Origin: Thalassolituus sp. UBA674
GTDB taxonomy: Bacteria; Pseudomonadota; Gammaproteobacteria; Pseudomonadales; Oceanobacteraceae
DNA length: 64,000 nt
NCBI GenBank assembly: GCA_002298335.1
Contig: DBNK01000003.1
Coordinates: 1 to 64,000 of the forward strand
Direction: 5' to 3'
The position numbers and the translations under genes are program-made. Positions 36,901-45,400 of this stretch are shown in pieces. The notes under the pieces are model-generated. The model was not told the DNA's origin. It did no database searches and was given only the letters and a program-made list of their open reading frames with translations. How positions within the stretch are numbered: the stretch's first letter is position 1; each line of letters begins with the position of its first letter.

Positions 36901-37430
36901 CGCATCTGCAGGAAAGCAAAAGTCCGCAGAAACTCGCCGGTCTGGTGGTTGATATGCGCCTGATGAAAAACAAGCGCGGCGATACCATGTGTTTTGTGAC
37001 CCTCGATGACCGCTCAGGCCGGATGGAAGTCGCGCTGTTTGCCGACATCTACGATCAGGTGCGTGAGACCATCGCCAAAGACAAGGTACTGGTGCTCGAA
37101 GCGATTGTCAGCCACGACGATTATTCCGGTGGCCTGAAAGCAACCGGCAGAAGTGCCACGGAAATCGCTCAGGCGCGGCTTAATTTTGCCCGTGCCCTGA
37201 AAGTGAAAGTCACAGCCTCTGACGCTCAGCAGAGCGGCCTGTGTCAGCAGCTGAAAGGGCTGCTGCAGCCGTTGGAAAATGGCTGTCCTGTGGTGCTGTC
37301 GTACAGCAATGAAGTGGCCTGCTGCGATATCCGCCTTGATGATCAGTGGTGTGTAAACCCGACGGATGAGCAGCTGCAGGAACTGAAGTATGCCTTCGGC
37401 GAAAACGCTGTGGAGCTGGTCTTTTCATGA
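33930..37430 (+). CDS. dnaE: DNA polymerase III alpha subunit
   Basis: The replicative polymerase catalytic subunit. The 1166-residue protein begins with the PHP domain (FVHLRVHSEFSLYDS). The polymerase core includes PVGPGRGSGAGSLVAYA and the catalytic aspartates of MPDFDIDFCMEDRE. Tandem helix-hairpin-helix and OB-fold segments lie in the C-terminal third. Length matches E. coli DnaE. The usual neighbours (accA, rnhB, lpxB) are absent on the upstream side seen here; tilS follows 20 bases downstream. Confidence 0.97.
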   Translation: MTSQFVHLRVHSEFSLYDSTVRVKKLVAAAEQQGMPAVALTDQMNMFALVKFYKAALGAGIKPILGADLWLDNPEDPHAPFRITALCMNAEGYLNIRELISKGYAENQIHDRAIVRKEWLWEKAGGLILLSGGRDGDIGQRIIKGKLDSAEALAAEYLEHFPNRFFFEIQRTGRAGEEALIRAGQAMAAKLNMPLVATNDVRFIKSDEFEAHETRVSIGQGFALDDKRRPREYSEEQYFRSAEEMAELFKDIPSAIQNTVEIAKRCSVEVELGKYYLPDYPIPEGMSEDDFFRHISEVGLQERLDVILADVPKDSPEYAEKRKPYDERLKFELDIIIQMGFPGYFLIVMDFIQWAKDHDIPVGPGRGSGAGSLVAYAQKITDLDPLEYDLLFERFLNPERVSMPDFDIDFCMEDREKVIAYVADNYGREAVSQIVTFGTMAARAVVRDVARAQGKSFGLADKLSKLIPGDPGMTLEKALDSEPLLKEFLNDDEEAAEIWEMAVKLEGIARQTGKHAGGVVIAPTKLTDFSPTACEPDGTGLVTQFDKNDVEEAGLVKFDFLGLRTLTIIDWALETINAKQEKLGLPPVDINHIPLDDPASYKLLKEAKTTAVFQLESRGMKDLIRRLQPDNIEDMIALVALFRPGPLESGMVDDFINRKHGRAKVAYPHPDFQHDNLKEILEPTYGVIVYQEQVMQIAQALAGYTLGGADMLRRAMGKKKPEEMAKQRDIFREGAISVDVDPELAMKIFDLVEKFAGYGFNKSHSAAYAVVSYQTLWLKTHYPAPFMAAVLTSDMQNTDKVVTFIEECREMGLTLVLPDVNQSDYGFTVNDDGAIVYGLGAVKGVGEGPIEAIKEARAAGGNFRDLFDFCQRVDGKRINKRVLEALVRCGAFDNLEFTAQRAVLMASIEDAIKSAGQAAANEAAGMFDLFGEAEEEAASTTDVYERHRRVRDWSLKERLQGEKDTLGLYVTGHPFDEYEAEVRQLVPTRLSHLQESKSPQKLAGLVVDMRLMKNKRGDTMCFVTLDDRSGRMEVALFADIYDQVRETIAKDKVLVLEAIVSHDDYSGGLKATGRSATEIAQARLNFARALKVKVTASDAQQSGLCQQLKGLLQPLENGCPVVLSYSNEVACCDIRLDDQWCVNPTDEQLQELKYAFGENAVELVFS

Positions 37431-37449
37431 ATGGCCTGAGCCGGGCGCA

Positions 37450-38784
37450 GTGACAGACCAGCTGATCGCGCTGCTCAGTGCCTCGATAGCGCCATATCCC
37501 CAGCGCCCTCTGTATCTCGGCCTCAGTGGCGGCCTGGACTCCGTGCTGCTGCTGCACTGTCTTTCCCGTGATCCTGCCTGGCGCGAGCGCCTGACGGCCA
37601 TTCACATCAACCATCAGCTGATGGCGGAGGCCGATCACTGGCAACAGCTGTGCGGTCAGCTCTGTGACAGTCTGGGTGTGGCTTTTCAGGCACAGAAAGT
37701 GGTGGTCGAAACAGCCGGGCAGGGTATCGAAGCCGCTGCCCGCGCCGCCCGCTATCAGGCGTTTGACGCTCTGTTGCCCGCGGATGCGTTGCTGTTACTT
37801 GCTCACCATGCCGATGATCAGGCGGAAACACTTCTGCTGCGCCTGTTGCGTGGCAGTGGTCTGAACGGTCTCTCGGCCATGCCTGCCCGACGCCCTCTGA
37901 CTGCGCAGTCCGGAGACACACGCCTGCTGCTGCGGCCCTGGCTGTCTCTGCCCCGGGCTGAACTGGAAGTGGCGGCGCGTGGGCTGCAGTTACACTGGGT
38001 ACAGGACCCGAGCAATCACGACAGGGCCTATGACCGCAACTGGCTGCGTCATGACGTCCTGCCAGTTCTGGCCGGGCGGACCCCGAACATCAGCCAGCGG
38101 CTGGCCGCGACGGCGCAGCGTCTGCAGCAGGACCAGGCCCTGCTGACGACATTGCTGACTGACCGGCTGGAGCCGTTACTGATGCCCTGTAACTGGCCCT
38201 GTACGGCATCCCTGGCACTGGACCTGGGGGCGCTGAAGGCACTGGGTCCGGCGTATTTTCATCACGCACTGAATCTCTGGCTGCAACGCAACGGCCTGCC
38301 GCCGTTCCAGGGGGACAAACTGCCGCACTGGCTGAGTCAGTGCCTGGTCGCGGACCCTGACCGTCATCCGTCGGTGCCCTACGCCGGTCATACCCTGCAG
38401 CGCTTCGGTGATGCGCTGTACGCCTGGCGCTTGCCAGAGTCTGCTCCGCAGCCGTGCCAGCTGACTTCCACCACCCTTGTCTGGTGTGGTGGGGTGGTAC
38501 AGACAGACGCCGGAACGGATGTGCTTGCAATGGGGGCTGAGCTGGTCGCCGCCGCAGATATTGATGCCCTGAAAGTACCCTGGCCAGGTCGACCGTCGCG
38601 GACGGCCAAGCAGCTGTGGCAGGAGCAACAGGTACCCGTCTGGCTGCGTCCGGTCTGGCCGGTCATCCGGGTCGAAGGCCGTGTTCTCGGGCTGCCGGGG
38701 CTCACCCCCGTCAGTGACGGAGGCCGCGTATTATGTGCGGCAGATTCATGTGGCTGGCAGCCAGTGCTTGAATATGCGGGATAA
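37450..38784 (+). CDS. tilS: tRNA(Ile)-lysidine synthase
   Basis: Modifies C34 of the minor tRNA-Ile to lysidine so that it reads AUA. The N-terminal PP-loop ATPase has the motif YLGLSGGLDSVLLLH. The later LAHHADDQAETLLLRLLRGSG holds the conserved HxxDDxxET residues, and RNWLRHDVLPVL and a TilS C-terminal domain follow. About 444 residues from GTG 37450. The frame is open from 37390, but that would overlap the dnaE end, and 37450 matches the family start. It lies directly behind dnaE and is probably co-transcribed with it. Confidence 0.94.
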   Translation: MTDQLIALLSASIAPYPQRPLYLGLSGGLDSVLLLHCLSRDPAWRERLTAIHINHQLMAEADHWQQLCGQLCDSLGVAFQAQKVVVETAGQGIEAAARAARYQAFDALLPADALLLLAHHADDQAETLLLRLLRGSGLNGLSAMPARRPLTAQSGDTRLLLRPWLSLPRAELEVAARGLQLHWVQDPSNHDRAYDRNWLRHDVLPVLAGRTPNISQRLAATAQRLQQDQALLTTLLTDRLEPLLMPCNWPCTASLALDLGALKALGPAYFHHALNLWLQRNGLPPFQGDKLPHWLSQCLVADPDRHPSVPYAGHTLQRFGDALYAWRLPESAPQPCQLTSTTLVWCGGVVQTDAGTDVLAMGAELVAAADIDALKVPWPGRPSRTAKQLWQEQQVPVWLRPVWPVIRVEGRVLGLPGLTPVSDGGRVLCAADSCGWQPVLEYAG

Positions 38785-38795
38785 CGGGGAGTAGT

Positions 38796-38849
38796 ATGAA
38801 ACGTAAATCCATGCCGATGTTGTTGATGAATGCGGATGATCCGGTTTAA
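38796..38849 (+). CDS. Met-rich 17-residue reading frame at head of metal-efflux genes
   Basis: ATG 38796 lies six bases after GGGGAG and opens the peptide MKRKSMPMLLMNADDPV, four of whose residues after the first are Met or Lys near the start. The frame terminates at TAA 38847-38849, 20 bases inside the next gene in a different frame. It could be a coupling leader that positions ribosomes for the His/Met-rich protein at 38830, or a sensing leader peptide. Its ribosome site is much better than that of the next gene, which supports translation. Confidence 0.5.
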   Translation: MKRKSMPMLLMNADDPV

Positions 38850-39258
38850 AACCTGCCTCGCTTTTCTGGCTCTGCTGGCGTTCGCCAGTGAGTCGTTTGC
38901 GGGCGTGCCGTTTCCCTGCGACCATCGCCAGAACACCGCGGTCATGGCCGATAGCGCTGCGGTGATGATGGACCATCGTCATCACGCATCCGCCGCAAGC
39001 CCGGATGCTGTTCCGGCGTCCCATCACATGGCCCATCAGACTCTGTCGGGCGCTTCTCGTACTCTGGATACCCCCATGAGCTGTTGCGATCACGATCAGT
39101 GTTCGGCAATGGACTGTGTCTCTGTGGTGGCCGTGGCGGTCGTCACACCGGCTCAGATTCTCGGTCTGAATCCGGCTCCGGTGCTCAACACCCGCTACAC
39201 CCTCGCTTATCTTTCTCAGGAATCAGGTTCCCTGTTCCGCCCACCCATTTCCCGCTGA
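38830..39258 (+). CDS. Exported His/Met/Cys-rich protein (CopL/DUF2946-like)
   Basis: A 142-residue protein with a signal peptide ending near SFAG. The mature part is rich in likely metal ligands: MMDHRHH, ASHHMAHQ and MSCCDHDQCSAMDC. A hydrophobic stretch and a terminal SLFRPPISR follow, the latter typical of small CopL- or DUF2946-type proteins found beside copper genes. Binding of Cu(I)/Ag(I) in the periplasm or membrane is inferred from composition and from the CusCBA-like genes immediately downstream. It starts inside the 17-codon Met-rich frame; a second in-frame ATG at 38836 is also possible. Confidence 0.7.
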   Translation: MRMIRFKTCLAFLALLAFASESFAGVPFPCDHRQNTAVMADSAAVMMDHRHHASAASPDAVPASHHMAHQTLSGASRTLDTPMSCCDHDQCSAMDCVSVVAVAVVTPAQILGLNPAPVLNTRYTLAYLSQESGSLFRPPISR

Positions 39259-39273
39259 TACAGGACAGGTACG

Positions 39274-39286
39274 CCTGAAATTCAGG
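39274..39286. promoter_or_regulatory. Inverted repeat upstream of cusC, possible operator
   Basis: CCTGAA-A-TTCAGG is a 13-base perfect dyad, flanked further out by GGTA (39268-39271) and TACC (39291-39294). It lies 16 bases after the preceding stop and about 136 bases before cusC. It could be an operator for a metal-responsive regulator or a small hairpin; no uridine run follows. A second dyad, GCGTGCG/CGCACGC (39358-39364 and 39379-39385), lies nearer cusC. Confidence 0.4.
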
Positions 39287-39421
39287 TAGTTACCGCATTT
39301 ATCCCGGGCTTCACACCCCATAACGTCCCATAAACACGACAGCTCTGTTATTGCCGTGCGTGCGGCAAGCTCTGTGTGCGCACGCCGGACGAAAGCGCGT
39401 TCCACCGAAAGGAAAGACATT

Positions 39422-40738
39422 ATGAAAATTCAGAGTATGGCAGCCGCGCTGCTGTTGCTCAGTGCCACGGTCTGTGCAGCCGCTGCCGGGCCAGACAGGG
39501 GCAGCGCTCTGACCCTGACACAGGCTCTCGAAGCTGCGGTGTCGCAGGATCCCTGGCTGAGTGGCAGTCAGTATCGCGAACAGGCACTGAGGAATGAGTC
39601 TGTGGCGGCAGCAGCACTGCCGGACCCGAAGGTCAGCCTGGCGGCGTCCAACTTCCCGGTGGATACCTTTGATATTCATCAGGAGCCGATGACCCAGCTC
39701 ACGGTGGGGATCACTCAGATGTTTCCCCGCGGTGACAGCCGGGGCCTGGGCCGCCGTCAGAAGCAGGAACTGGCCGCACAGGAACCTTTGTTGAGACAGG
39801 ACCGGGAGGCGCGCGTGACCACCCGGGTCACTCAGCTGTGGCTGGAGGTTTTCCGGGCTCAGGAAACCATCCGTCTGATCGGACAGGACCGCGCGCTGTT
39901 TGAGCACCTGGCAGACGCCACTGTGGCCGGTTATGCCTCTGCCTCCGGCGGTGCCCGGCAGCAGGACATCATCCGTGCTCAGCTGGAGATCACCCGGCTT
40001 GAAGACCGGCTGACGGTGGTACGTCAGCAACAGGATACGGCGCGCGAACAGCTGGCCGAGTGGATTGGAGCCGAGGCCCAGCGGCCATTGCCGCAGACGT
40101 TCCCGGATGACTGGTCAGCCCCGGCGCTGCCCACAGAGACCGGCAGCGATCAGACGCTGTACCGGCAGATCCGTCATCATCCGGCCCTGCTGGCGTTTGA
40201 TCAGCGCATCGACGCTATGGACACCGGCGTTGAGCTTGCCCGGCAGAAGTACCGGCCGGAATGGGGGCTGTTCGCTCAGTACGGGTATCGCGAGGACGAT
40301 CTGACGGGCCGCGATCGGGCTGACCTCTTCACCGTTGGTGTGACCTTTGATGTGCCGCTGTTTCCCGGCAACCGCCAGGATAAAGACGTGGGTGCAGCGA
40401 GTGCCCGTGCCGAGGCGCTGAAAACGGAAAAACTGCTGCTGGCGCGGCAGATGATGGCCGAACTGGAAACCGCCATGGCCGGACTCAGACGTCTTGAAGA
40501 GCGGCAGGCACTCTACAGCGGGCAGTTACTGCCGCAGATGGCCGAACAGGCCGATGCAGCACTGACGGCCTACAACAACGACGATGGCGATTTTACCGAG
40601 GCCATCCGTGCGCGTATCGACGAACTCAACGCACGCATTGATTACCTGTCCATCCGTGCCGAACGATTAAAAACCATTGCCGGGCTGCAATACCTGCTGA
40701 CCGTCGCTGGCAATGAAGAAGAAGGATTCCAGCCATGA
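39422..40738 (+). CDS. Outer-membrane efflux protein, CusC/CzcC type (TolC family)
   Basis: A 438-residue TolC-family protein with signal peptide (cleavage near CAAAA). The LTLTQALEAAVSQDPWL opening is typical of the family, and two long coiled-coil helical repeats end in the paired barrel-domain strands. It should form the exit duct of the CBA-type metal efflux complex encoded by the next two genes. AAGGAAAG lies ahead of ATG 39422. The stop overlaps the adaptor start by four bases. Confidence 0.9.
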   Translation: MKIQSMAAALLLLSATVCAAAAGPDRGSALTLTQALEAAVSQDPWLSGSQYREQALRNESVAAAALPDPKVSLAASNFPVDTFDIHQEPMTQLTVGITQMFPRGDSRGLGRRQKQELAAQEPLLRQDREARVTTRVTQLWLEVFRAQETIRLIGQDRALFEHLADATVAGYASASGGARQQDIIRAQLEITRLEDRLTVVRQQQDTAREQLAEWIGAEAQRPLPQTFPDDWSAPALPTETGSDQTLYRQIRHHPALLAFDQRIDAMDTGVELARQKYRPEWGLFAQYGYREDDLTGRDRADLFTVGVTFDVPLFPGNRQDKDVGAASARAEALKTEKLLLARQMMAELETAMAGLRRLEERQALYSGQLLPQMAEQADAALTAYNNDDGDFTEAIRARIDELNARIDYLSIRAERLKTIAGLQYLLTVAGNEEEGFQP

Positions 40739-42408
40739 ATATTCCACTGAACAAAGCCATTGCCATTCTTGCTGTCTCAGTCGTGGTGACAGGTGCCATC
40801 GGTTATGTCATCGGTACCGGTCAACAGGTGCAGAGCAGCGGTACAGCTGCTGCCAGCGACAGCAATGAACCTCTCTACTGGGTTGCGCCAATGGACCCGA
40901 ACTACCGTCGTGACCAGCCGGGCAAATCGCCGATGGGCATGGACCTGATCCCGGTCTATGAAGACGCCGGCGAGAAAGAGGATGCCGGGACCGTCAGGAT
41001 TTCTGCGGATGTCGTCAACAACCTCGGCGTGCGGACCGCACTGGTCAGCCGTGGAACCCTCGACCGCAACGTCGCTACGGTGGGTTACGTGCAGTACGAC
41101 GAAGACCGTCTGTTGCACATTCATCCCAGAGTCGAGGGCTGGATCGAAACACTCTATGTCAAAGCGGCCGGGGATCCGGTCGTGGCGGGTGAACCCCTGT
41201 ACGCGCTGTATTCCCCGGCTCTGGTGAACGCTCAGGAAGAACTGCTGCTGGCCCTGAAACGCAACAGTCCGGCCCTGATTGCCGCGGCGACCGAACGTCT
41301 GTCTGCACTGCAGGTGCCTGACAGCGAAATACGGCGTCTTAAATCCACCCGTCAGGTCAGTCAGACCATCACCCTCCTGGCTTCGCAGTCCGGGGTTCTG
41401 GATGCCCTGATGGTGCGTGAAGGCATGTACGTCAAACCCGGTATGGAGATGATGTCGATTGGCCAGCCGCAGCATATCTGGGTGATCGGGGAGGTTTTTG
41501 AACGTCAGGCGGCTCTGGTCCGGCAGGGAGATGCAGTGCAGATGACACTGGATTACCTGCCCGGGCGTCTCTGGCAGGGGCAGGTTGACTACGTTTATCC
41601 CACTCTGGACAGCCAGACCCGTACCGTGAAGATCCGTATCCATGTGGATAACCCCGACGGTTATCTGAAGCCCGGTATGTTTGCCCGGTTGCGCATCGCT
41701 GCCAGAGCGCAGACCGATACGCTGCTGATTCCACGGGAAGCTCTGATCCGCACCGGCCATCAGAACCGGGTGGTACTGGCTAAAGGCGAAGGCCGGTTCA
41801 AGTCTGTTGCGGTTACGCCCGGAATCATCAGTGAAGAACAGGTTGAGATCCTGTCCGGACTGGAAGATGGCGACCGCATCGTCACATCGGCGCAGTTCCT
41901 GATCGATTCTGAATCGAGCAAAACCTCCGACTTTGTGCGCATGGATCATGGAGCGGATGACGCCGCAGACAGCAAGGCTGCGCCACCGCAGACGGTCTCA
42001 GTGGCTGCCCGTGTTGAAGCGGTGATGGCCGCCGGACGTACACTGAACCTCACTCACGATGCGATTGCAGCCTGGAACTGGCCGGCCATGACCATGGATT
42101 TCAACGTCGCCGATGGCGTGGATCTGGAAGGACTGAAACCGGGAATGGCACTGCACATCACCATCCGCAAAGAGCCGGGTGGTGGGTATGTAATCCGTGA
42201 CATTCACCGGCTGGAGGATGCGTCTGAGAGCGGCGTTGAAAGCATGGACCACGGCACGATGGATCACGGCTCTATGGATGACAGTTCTATGGATCACAGT
42301 TCTATGGATCACGGCTCTATGGATCACGGCTCTATGGATCACAGCACCATGGATCACAACTCAATGGAGATGGATCACAGCCAGCACAGCATGGAGGGCA
42401 AACCATGA
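40735..42408 (+). CDS. CusB-like periplasmic adaptor with HMBD, CusF-like domain and MDHGS repeats
   Basis: A 557-residue membrane-fusion protein. An N-terminal helix (about residues 8-26) precedes a heavy-metal-binding motif at about 43-72 (YWVAPMDPNYRR ... SPMGMDLIPVYED). The adaptor core includes HPRVEGWIETLYV and IWVIGEVFER. A CusF-like domain follows at about 420-490, with WNWPAMTMDFNV supplying the Met/Trp copper site. Residues 504-543 are eight Met-Asp-His pentapeptides, then MEMDHSQHSMEG. Fusion of chaperone and adaptor is known among CusB proteins; the repeat tail is less usual. Overlaps cusC- and cusA-like genes by four bases on each side. Confidence 0.93.
   Translation: MNIPLNKAIAILAVSVVVTGAIGYVIGTGQQVQSSGTAAASDSNEPLYWVAPMDPNYRRDQPGKSPMGMDLIPVYEDAGEKEDAGTVRISADVVNNLGVRTALVSRGTLDRNVATVGYVQYDEDRLLHIHPRVEGWIETLYVKAAGDPVVAGEPLYALYSPALVNAQEELLLALKRNSPALIAAATERLSALQVPDSEIRRLKSTRQVSQTITLLASQSGVLDALMVREGMYVKPGMEMMSIGQPQHIWVIGEVFERQAALVRQGDAVQMTLDYLPGRLWQGQVDYVYPTLDSQTRTVKIRIHVDNPDGYLKPGMFARLRIAARAQTDTLLIPREALIRTGHQNRVVLAKGEGRFKSVAVTPGIISEEQVEILSGLEDGDRIVTSAQFLIDSESSKTSDFVRMDHGADDAADSKAAPPQTVSVAARVEAVMAAGRTLNLTHDAIAAWNWPAMTMDFNVADGVDLEGLKPGMALHITIRKEPGGGYVIRDIHRLEDASESGVESMDHGTMDHGSMDDSSMDHSSMDHGSMDHGSMDHSTMDHNSMEMDHSQHSMEGKP
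42244..42363 (+). repeat. Eight-unit 15-bp coding repeat (MDHGS pentapeptides)
   Basis: Eight in-frame units read MDHGT, MDHGS, MDDSS, MDHSS, MDHGS, MDHGS, MDHST and MDHNS. At the DNA level the core is ATGGATCACGGCTCT with few changes, so slippage could change the copy number. The Met and His residues suggest a flexible Cu(I)/Ag(I)-binding tail. Confidence 0.92.
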
Positions 42409-45400
42409 TAGAGGGCGTTATCCGCTGGTCGGTACATAACCGCTTTTTTGTGGTGCTGCTGACGCTCATTCTGACGGGCATCGGCGGCTGGTCACTGAAA
42501 AATACCCCGGTCGATGCCATTCCGGATCTGTCGGATGTGCAGGTCATCATCAAAACCAGTTACCCGGGGCAGGCGCCTCAGGTGGTGGAAGATCAGGTGA
42601 CCTATCCGCTGACCACCGCCATGCTTTCGGTACCCGGGGCTGTCACTGTGCGCGGCTATTCCTTCTTCGGGGACTCCTACGTTTACGTTATTTTCGATGA
42701 AAACACGGATACTTACTGGGCCCGTTCCCGGGTACTGGAATACCTCTCACAGGTCGCGCCAACCTTACCCGCCGATGCCCGGCCACAACTCGGGCCAGAC
42801 GCCACCGGTGTCGGCTGGGTCTACATCTATGCCCTGACAGACCGCAGCGGCCAGCACGATATCAGTCAGCTGCGCAGCCTGCAGGACTGGTTTCTCAAAT
42901 ACGAGCTGCAGACGGTGCACGGTGTGTCAGAGGTCGCTGCCGTCGGTGGCATGGTCAAACAGTATCAGGTCAAGGTTCACCCGGAGAAACTGCGCGCTTT
43001 CAATATGCCCATGTCGCACATTCAGCAGGCGATTCAGCGTGGCAATCAGGAAGTTGGTGCGTCCGTGGTGGAAATGGCTGAAGCGGAATACATGGTGCGC
43101 ACGTCGGGCTACATCCAGGGAGTGGAGGATCTGGAAAACATTCCTCTGGGGCTGAATGTTAACGGCACGCCACTGCGCCTGAAAGACGTGGCCGATATCG
43201 GCACCGGGCCACAGATGCGCCGCGGTATTGCCGAGCTGAACGGTGAAGGTGAAGTGGTGGGAGGCATTGTGGTTATGCGTTCCGGTGAAAACGCGCAGCA
43301 GACCATCGCCGGTATCAAGGACAAGCTCGAGAGCCTCCGGTCCGGTCTGCCGGACGGCGTTGAAATCGTCACTGTGTACGACCGCTCACGGCTGATCGAA
43401 CGGGCCGTGAATAACCTCTGGCATAAACTGCTGGAAGAATTCGTGGTCGTGGCACTCGTCTGCGTGGTGTTTCTGTTTCATGTCCGCTCCAGTCTGGTGG
43501 CCATCATTAGCCTGCCGGTGGGCATTCTCACCGCTTTCATCGTGATGCATCTGCAGGGACTGAACGCCAACATCATGTCACTCGGCGGTATTGCCATCGC
43601 CATCGGTGCCATGATTGACGGGGCTATCGTGATGATTGAGAACATGCACAAACACATGGAGCGGACCCCGTTGACGGACAGCAACCGCTGGCAGGTTGTG
43701 GCGGAATCTGCTGCCGAAGTCGGCCCGGCGTTATTTTTCAGCCTGCTGATCATTACCGTGAGTTTTATTCCGGTGTTTACGCTGGAAGCGCAGGAAGGGC
43801 GCATGTTCTCGCCACTGGCCTTCACCAAAACCTACGCCATGGCCGCCAGTGCGGCACTGGCGGTGACACTGGTGCCGGTTCTGATGGGCTATTTTATCCG
43901 CGGTAAGGTACTTCCGGAGCACAGAAATCCGCTCAACCGTGCCCTGACAGCCTTGTATATGCCGCTGTTGCAACAGGTACTCCGGTTCCCGAGAGCGACC
44001 CTGGTACTGGCGCTGGTTGTTACTGCCATCGGCTTCTGGCCGGTGAGCAAAATCGGCAGTGAATTTATGCCACCGCTGGACGAAGGCGATCTGATGTACA
44101 TGCCGACCACGTACCCGGGCGTTTCCGTGGGTAAAGCCCGTGAGATATTGCAGCAGACGGATAAACTCATCGCCACAGTGCCTGAGGTTGAGAGCGTGTT
44201 CGGTAAAATCGGCCGTGCCGAAACCGCCACCGACCCGGCTCCTCTGACCATGATCGAGACCTTTATCCAGCTGAAGCCGCGGGACCAATGGCGAGAGGGT
44301 ATGACCACCGAAGGCCTGAAAAAAGAACTCGATGCGCTGGTGAAATTTCCGGGTCTGACTAACGCCTGGGTGATGCCGATCAAGACCCGGATCGATATGT
44401 TGTCCACCGGCATAAAAACCCCGGTCGGGATCAAGGTTGCCGGCCCGGATATCCGCGAAATTGAGGCCATTGGCCAGCGCCTGGAGCAGGTACTGCAGAC
44501 GGTACCGGGAACTGCCTCTGTTTATTCTGAGCGGGTGGCTGGCGGGCGTTACATCAAGGTCGATATTCAGCGCGATCAAGCCGCGCGATACGGTCTGAAT
44601 ATCGCCGATGTGCAACAGGTTGTGGCCACTGCGGTGGGGGGAATGAACGTCACTCAGACGGTGGAAGGTCTGGAGCGCTACCCGGTCAACCTGCGTTACC
44701 CGCAGGAGCTGCGTAATTCGCCGGAGCAGCTGAAACTGCTGCCGGTGGTGACCAGCTCAGGGCAGCGCATTGCGCTTGCGGACGTGGCGGATATTTACGT
44801 CGAAGACGGTCCGCCAGCGATCAAAAGTGAAAATGCACGTATCAACGGCTGGACCTTCATCGACATCGATGGCGTCGACATAGGCACCTATGTTGAACAG
44901 GCGATGGCGGTGGTGGCGGACGAGGTGTCACTGCCTCCGGGTTACTCCCTGAACTGGTCCGGTCAGTACGAGTACATGCTGCGGGCGAAAGACAAGCTGA
45001 CCTACGTCATACCGCTGACACTGGCGATCATCATGGTGTTGCTGTACCTGAATTTCCGCAACGCCACCGAAGTGCTGATCATCATGGGTACGCTGCCGCT
45101 GGCCATGGTGGGTGCCATCTGGCTCATGTACCTGTTGGGTTACAACTTCTCCGTAGCCGTCGGGGTGGGGTTTATCGCCCTTGCCGGCGTCGCCACTGAG
45201 ATCGGTGTCATCATGCTGGTGTATCTCGATCAGGCCGTGAAGCAGATGCGGAAAACCTGTGCAGAGCAGGGCATTGAGCCTGACCGGCAGGCGTTACAGC
45301 AGGCGGTGTTGCACGGCGCTGGTATGCGGGTGCGCCCGGTACTGATGACAGCGTCTTCGGTGATTATCGGTCTTCTGCCGGTTATGTACGGCAGCGGTAC

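Noticed and set aside
34512..36905. A 797-codon open frame antisense to dnaE
   Set aside because: It is the shadow of dnaE's codon bias: no ribosome site, no recognisable domain, and dnaE is certain on the other strand.
42197..42439. A Trp/Ile/Thr-rich frame overlapping the MDHGS repeat
   Set aside because: It is the repeat read in another frame; the repetition comes from the adaptor gene.
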